Assembly: GCA_910579835.1 (NCBI GenBank)
Contig: CAJTWQ010000020.1
Span: forward strand, 1 to 10,473
Length of the DNA: 10,473 bases
Direction of reading: 5' to 3'
Source: an uncultured Ruminococcus sp.
Lineage (GTDB): Bacteria > Bacillota > Clostridia > Oscillospirales > Ruminococcaceae
Part shown: one piece after another, positions 6,979-10,473 of the stretch
How the letters are laid out: each line of letters starts with the position of its first letter
How positions within the stretch are numbered: the first letter of the stretch is position 1
The notes under the pieces: generated by a model
Seen by the model: only the letters and a program-made list of their open reading frames with translations
Database searches by the model: none
What the model was told of the DNA's origin: nothing
Position numbers and translations under genes: made by a program

Positions 6979-7746
6979 ATGAATAAAATTTTAGAGGTAA
7001 AGGATCTTTGCAAAACATATATTGTAAACAAGCGTCAGAACAATGTTTTGAGAAATGTGAATTTCAGCGTTTCTGAGGGAGAAATGGTCGCAGTTATGGG
7101 ACCATCCGGCTCCGGAAAATCCACTTTGCTTTATTCTGTTTCGGGAATGGACAAACCAAGCGCAGGAGAAGTGAACTTCTGCGGAAAAGATATCACAAGC
7201 ATGAAGGAGAAGGAGCTTGCTTCACTTCGCCTTGACGAAATGGGATTTATTTTTCAGCAAATGTATATGATGAAAAATCTTACTGTTCTGGATAATATTA
7301 TTCTTCCTGCCTGTCAGTCAGATAAGATCAGGGAATCCAGAAAGGAGACTGTACAGCGCGGTGAGGATCTTATGCGAAAGCTTGGGATAATTGACACCGC
7401 CGACAATGATATAAACGAGGTCTCAGGCGGACAGCTGCAGCGTGCCTGTATATGCCGCAGCATGATAAATAAGCCGAAGATGATATTTGCCGACGAACCG
7501 ACAGGCGCTCTTAACAGAAGCTCCTCCGATGAGGTTATGGAGGAACTGGCAAAGCTTAACGGCGAAGGTGCAACGATAATGCTTGTAACTCATGACGTAA
7601 AAGTTGCAGCAAAATGCACAAGAGTAATTTATATAGTTGACGGAAACATAAAAGGGGAGTATAATTTAAATAGATACACTTCACCGTCCACACTTCGGGA
7701 ACGTGAGAGGAATCTGAATAATTGGCTTATGGAAATGGGTTGGTAA
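6979..7746 (+). CDS. ABC transporter ATP-binding protein (MacB/LolD/antimicrobial peptide type)
   Basis: A 255-residue cytoplasmic ATPase with every expected motif: Walker A GPSGSGKST (41-49), Q-loop glutamine Q93 in FIFQQMYMMKNLTVLDNI, signature VSGGQLQR (148-155), Walker B MIFADEP with catalytic E173, D-loop GALN (176-179) and switch histidine H205. The Q-loop context and the ADEPTGALN wording are typical of the LolD/MacB/SalX group that partners FtsX-like permeases, which fits the upstream gene. A C-terminal tail of about 25 residues after the last strand (from NRYTSPST) is slightly longer than the minimal domain and rich in arginine. The gene has a good ribosome binding site AGGAG (6965-6969), 9 nt before the ATG, and is almost certainly translated from the same mRNA as the permease. 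Confidence 0.96.
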   Translation: MNKILEVKDLCKTYIVNKRQNNVLRNVNFSVSEGEMVAVMGPSGSGKSTLLYSVSGMDKPSAGEVNFCGKDITSMKEKELASLRLDEMGFIFQQMYMMKNLTVLDNIILPACQSDKIRESRKETVQRGEDLMRKLGIIDTADNDINEVSGGQLQRACICRSMINKPKMIFADEPTGALNRSSSDEVMEELAKLNGEGATIMLVTHDVKVAAKCTRVIYIVDGNIKGEYNLNRYTSPSTLRERERNLNNWLMEMGW

Positions 7747-7749
7747 AAA

Positions 7750-8412
7750 ATGATAGATATACTCGTAGTTGAGGATAACAAGGAAATCGCAGGGCTGCTC
7801 TGCGATTTCCTCAGATCTGAAGGATATATGGTCTCTGTGTGTGAAAGCGGAGAAAAAGCCTTGTCACTGTATGAAAAATACGGCGCAAGGCTTATTGTGC
7901 TTGATATAATACTTCCCGGTATTGACGGATTTACTGTATGCTCAAAAATTCGTGAACAGAGCAACACGCCGATCATTATCGTCAGCGCTAAAGGCTCGAA
8001 AGACGATAAGCTCGGGGGCTTGATTTTAGGAGCCGATGATTATATTGAAAAGCCTTATGATATTGATATTCTTCTTGCTAAAATCAACGGTATCTTCAAA
8101 CGGAGATATGCTGCCGATGAAATTTCTGACGGTGATCTGAGACTAAATATAGCAGGAAAAACTGCTTATAAGAATGGTTGTCCGATAGATATGACGGCCA
8201 AGGAGTTTGAATTGCTGCTGCTTTTTATGGAAAATAAGGGCAAGGCGCTCAAAAAGGAGTATATTTTCAATTCTATCTGGGGCAGAGATAGCTTTTCTGC
8301 TCTTCAGACTCTGACGGTGCATATTAAATGGCTGAGGCAGAAAATTGAGAATAATCCTAAATCGCCTGAACGCATCATCACTGTATGGGGTGTGGGATAT
8401 AAATTTGTATGA
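7750..8412 (+). CDS. OmpR/PhoB-type response regulator
   Basis: A 220-residue two-domain regulator. The receiver domain (1-115) has the acidic pair E8-D9, phosphorylation site D52 in VLDIILPGIDG, switch S79 and lysine K101 in IEKPYD, all at the usual positions. The C-terminal winged helix (about 125-220) shows LTVHIKWLRQKIE and the closing ITVWGVGYKF typical of OmpR/PhoB DNA-binding domains. The gene starts 3 bp after the ATPase stop and has no convincing ribosome binding site, so translation is probably coupled to the upstream gene. It ends in an ATGA overlap with the kinase gene. The likely job is to receive phosphate from the kinase and activate the ABC operon promoter. A perfect 12-bp inverted repeat lies within codons 11-21. 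Confidence 0.97.
   Translation: MIDILVVEDNKEIAGLLCDFLRSEGYMVSVCESGEKALSLYEKYGARLIVLDIILPGIDGFTVCSKIREQSNTPIIIVSAKGSKDDKLGGLILGADDYIEKPYDIDILLAKINGIFKRRYAADEISDGDLRLNIAGKTAYKNGCPIDMTAKEFELLLLFMENKGKALKKEYIFNSIWGRDSFSALQTLTVHIKWLRQKIENNPKSPERIITVWGVGYKFV
7781..7811 (+). other. Perfect 12-bp inverted repeat (predicted mRNA hairpin) inside the response regulator gene
   Basis: AGGAAATCGCAG (7781-7792) is followed after seven bases by its exact reverse complement CTGCGATTTCCT (7800-7811). In RNA this gives a long uninterrupted stem with a 7-nt loop. A 10-bp palindrome TCAGATCTGA (7811-7820) starts on its last base. No U-tract follows, so it is not an intrinsic terminator. It lies 31 nt after the start codon, where it could affect ribosome entry, RNA cleavage or the stoichiometry of transporter versus regulator. 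It encodes residues KEIAGLLCDFL. Confidence 0.85.
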
Positions 8413-9641
8413 AGAGCTTCAATAAATTGTTTGCCGGAATGCTTCTGATTATTGCTGCTGTTTTTACTGGGGTTAATATGTTTTTTTTATTTCCGGAAAA
8501 TGATAAAACAGGCAGGCAGCATATTGTGGAAATTAACAGAATATCCCGTGAAATAGAGAATGGCGGACTTGATGTCATTGACCTTTCACAATATGAGTAT
8601 GTTGTTGGCATTAAGAAATATAGTGACAATAACTTTTATTATTCTGAAAATGATTATACCGTTCGTGAAATTAACGGTGAACTTTATCGGTTTGATTATA
8701 AAATCCGCAATACCTTAGAAGGAAATATCAGGGTTTGGATAAATCTGATAATGGCGGCAATGTCTGTTCTTATTATTGGTATTTTGCTGTATATCCGCAG
8801 AGCTGTAATTCTGCCATTTGAACGGCTGAACAATCTGCCCTATGAGCTTTCAAAGGGGAATCTTACCATTCCAGTGAAAGAGAGTAAAAATCGTTTTTTC
8901 GGACGTTTCTTATGGGGAACGGATATGCTGCGTGAAAGCATCGAACAGCAGAAAAAACGTGAACTTGATCTTCAAAGAGAGAAAAAAACGATGCTTTTAT
9001 CGCTTTCTCATGATATTAAAACTCCGTTGTCGGCTATAAAGCTGTATTCAAAGGCGCTTTCAAAGGGAATCTATTCGGACAGGAAAAAGCAGCTGGATAT
9101 TGCTGAAAGTATAGATGAAAAAGCAAACGAGATAGAGCAGTTTGTTTCTCAGATCGTTGATGCGTCAAGAGAAAATTTTCTTATGATTGAAGTGAAACCG
9201 GGTGAGTTTTATCTTTCGGATATTATAAAAAGGCTTGAAAAATATTATTCAGAAAAAATGAAGCTTGTCAAGACCGATTTTTCTATAGGAAGCTACCACG
9301 ACGTTATTATAAAAGGAGATATTGAGCGCAGTATAGAGGCTTTACAGAATATTATTGAAAATGCTTTGAAATACGGTGACGGACGAAAAATATTCGTGGG
9401 ATTTTCAGAAGAAGAGGATTGTATTCTTGTATCTGTAGTGAACAGCGGAAATACTCTTTCGGAACCGGAACTTTTTCATATATTTGAGAGTTTTTGGAGA
9501 GGATCGAATTCCGGTGATACTGTCGGCAACGGACTTGGTCTTTACATATGCCGACAGATTATGAATAAAATGGGCGGCGAGGTATTTGCAGAGATTCATG
9601 GGGAGGATATTTCGGTTACATCGGTATTTGTAAAAGCATAA
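8409..9641 (+). CDS. Membrane sensor histidine kinase
   Basis: A 410-residue kinase. Membrane helices at about 7-27 and 109-129 enclose a small extracytoplasmic sensor region of about 80 residues with no recognised fold. A HAMP-like stretch (about 130-182) and a charged helix lead to the dimerisation domain, with phospho-accepting H201 in SLSHDIKTPLSAIKLY. The ATP-binding domain has the N-box N314/N318 (NIIENALKYG), FESFWRG (359-365) and G2 box GNGLGLYICRQ (373-383). In the G1 position, where D-x-G is standard, the protein reads N345-S-G347; an asparagine there also occurs in other Firmicute kinases and need not abolish ATP binding. Start ATG 8409 overlaps the response regulator stop (ATGA). 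With the upstream regulator it forms a complete two-component pair controlling, most likely, the ABC transporter of the same operon. The stimulus is unknown. Confidence 0.96.
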   Translation: MKSFNKLFAGMLLIIAAVFTGVNMFFLFPENDKTGRQHIVEINRISREIENGGLDVIDLSQYEYVVGIKKYSDNNFYYSENDYTVREINGELYRFDYKIRNTLEGNIRVWINLIMAAMSVLIIGILLYIRRAVILPFERLNNLPYELSKGNLTIPVKESKNRFFGRFLWGTDMLRESIEQQKKRELDLQREKKTMLLSLSHDIKTPLSAIKLYSKALSKGIYSDRKKQLDIAESIDEKANEIEQFVSQIVDASRENFLMIEVKPGEFYLSDIIKRLEKYYSEKMKLVKTDFSIGSYHDVIIKGDIERSIEALQNIIENALKYGDGRKIFVGFSEEEDCILVSVVNSGNTLSEPELFHIFESFWRGSNSGDTVGNGLGLYICRQIMNKMGGEVFAEIHGEDISVTSVFVKA

Positions 9642-9687
9642 AAAAACGACCTGTTTAAAATCATTTAAACAGGCCGGATTGTTTTTT
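9640..9687. terminator. Bidirectional rho-independent terminator
   Basis: A perfect 10-bp stem CCTGTTTAAA (9650-9659) / TTTAAACAGG (9664-9673) with loop ATCA lies between two convergent genes. On the plus strand it is followed by ATTG and six T (9682-9687); on the minus strand a run of seven T follows (complement of 9640-9646). It therefore ends the ABC/two-component operon from the left and the GH5 gene from the right. The A-tract overlaps the kinase stop codon (9639-9641). Confidence 0.9.
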
Positions 9688-9698
9688 AGAACTTGTTT

Positions 9699-10473
9699 TT
9701 AAAGATATTTAATAATTTCAGGAAGAATTTCGGCATAATGTTCGTCTGTGATGCCGAAATCCTTTTTCTTATAGCACCATACGGCACGTGAAATATTATA
9801 TTTTTCAAGAGCGGCATGAATATCCGCAAACCATCTTACCGTACTTTCCGGATCAGCTTTATCAATAACTCCGTATTCTCCGCAGTACAGCGGAACATCA
9901 TATTTTTCGCTGACATTTAAAGCGATTTTGAACATTCTCTCAAAAAAGCTTGTATCTATAATGCCGCCGTCGTAATCGAATTCATTGTCATAATCACCGC
10001 CGAAAAATTCACGGCATTTCTCACGGTATTGCTCCACTGTTCCCGGATAGCTCAGCTTAAAGTCAGAGGGCATGTTTTCCACCCAATAAGCCGACTGATG
10101 TGTGAAAAGCAGAGGACTGTAGCAATGAAAAGTGAAAATAATATTTTCGTCCACCGGTTTTTTAAGCATGAGAAGTCCCTCTATACTGCTGTTGAAATAG
10201 CCGCCGATAATGATTTTTACATCACTGTTTATCTCACGGATAGCCTTGATCGTTCTATCGGCAATGCGATTCCAGATCTCCGCCGTCTCCTTTGCAGTTA
10301 TTTCATTAAGCAGTTCGAATGCGATAAAATCAGAGTATTTTGCATATCTTCTTGCAAGCTCACGCCAAAGCTCCACAAAAATATTCTGAAGCTTCTCATT
10401 GCTGAAAAACTGACAGTATGTCTTATCGTCAAATACATAGCCGCAGGTTTTATGAAGATCGAGCACCATTTTA
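9699..10473 (-). CDS. Glycoside hydrolase family 5 (cellulase-like), C-terminal part (5' end outside the window)
   Basis: The frame is open to the window edge and ends at TAA 9701-9699. The first ATG in view (10469-10467) begins MVLDLHKTCG, which corresponds to an internal strand of the (beta/alpha)8 barrel (VLDLH motif), so it is not the true start; an N-terminal portion is missing. Numbering from that methionine, the acid/base glutamate is E56 in FELLNE and the nucleophile is E198 in YCGEYGV. FHCYSP (114-119) carries the conserved histidine and tyrosine, and WCYKKKDFGI (231-240) the C-terminal tryptophan. Family members hydrolyse beta-linked glucans or mannans; the substrate and subfamily cannot be told. 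Whether it is secreted is unknown because the N-terminus is not in view. No dockerin or carbohydrate-binding module follows; the protein stops right after the catalytic domain. It is convergent with the kinase gene and shares the terminator. Confidence 0.88.
   Translation of the reverse strand, partial: KMVLDLHKTCGYVFDDKTYCQFFSNEKLQNIFVELWRELARRYAKYSDFIAFELLNEITAKETAEIWNRIADRTIKAIREINSDVKIIIGGYFNSSIEGLLMLKKPVDENIIFTFHCYSPLLFTHQSAYWVENMPSDFKLSYPGTVEQYREKCREFFGGDYDNEFDYDGGIIDTSFFERMFKIALNVSEKYDVPLYCGEYGVIDKADPESTVRWFADIHAALEKYNISRAVWCYKKKDFGITDEHYAEILPEIIKYL

Noticed and set aside
4588..7746. Assigning the transporter as BceAB
   Set aside because: The permease has about eight helices with two large outer domains in a duplicated layout, not the ten-helix BceB form with a single outer domain.
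10467..10469. ATG as start codon of the GH5 gene
   Set aside because: The frame stays open upstream to the window edge, and the residues right after this Met match an internal barrel strand (VLDLH), so the true start is outside.

Overview
The window looks like a chromosomal segment of a fermentative, plant-polysaccharide-degrading Firmicute, most likely Clostridia and possibly a Ruminococcus-like species. This rests on AT-rich DNA, strong AGGAGG-type ribosome binding sites, a full-length clostridial-type bifunctional AdhE, a family 5 glycoside hydrolase, and an ABC transporter/two-component cassette of a kind common in gut and rumen Clostridia. The genus is an inference; nothing in the window is a taxonomic marker.

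Left part (1-4324), all on the minus strand. A LysR-type regulator (3401-4324) is followed by a 308-bp intergenic region, then adhE (399-3092). Twelve bases downstream of adhE lies the 5' part of a phosphotransferase/kinase-fold gene (386 down to the window edge), whose ribosome binding site overlaps the adhE stop codon. The adhE promoter can be read directly: an extended -10 with a weak -35. The -10 lies inside an 18-bp dyad matching the Rex (redox-sensing repressor) consensus at 11 of 14 fixed positions. That suggests ethanol formation controlled by NADH/NAD+. The same intergenic region also holds a 97-bp stretch bounded by 8-bp inverted repeats that resembles a small dispersed element, and a stem-loop behind the LysR gene.

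Middle part (4325-9641), plus strand, divergent from lysR. A compact four-gene operon encodes an FtsX-like ABC permease, its ATPase, an OmpR-type response regulator and a sensor histidine kinase. Gaps are 24 and 3 bp, and the last two genes overlap by 4 bp. It reads as a self-contained sense-and-export (or extract) module for a cell-envelope stress or an antimicrobial compound; the substrate cannot be told. The intergenic region has a perfect-consensus lysR promoter on the minus strand and an extended -10 promoter for the ABC operon on the plus strand, with several dyads that could be operators. The most unexpected structure is a perfect 12-bp inverted repeat with a 7-nt loop inside codons 11-21 of the response regulator gene.

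Right part (9642-10473). A bidirectional rho-independent terminator separates the kinase gene from a convergent, minus-strand GH5 glycoside hydrolase, of which only the C-terminal part lies in the window.

I found no RNA gene, CRISPR array, prophage or intact insertion sequence. The gene content is mostly recognisable; the novelty candidates are regulatory (Rex-type dyad, hairpin inside the regulator gene, possible small repeat element).
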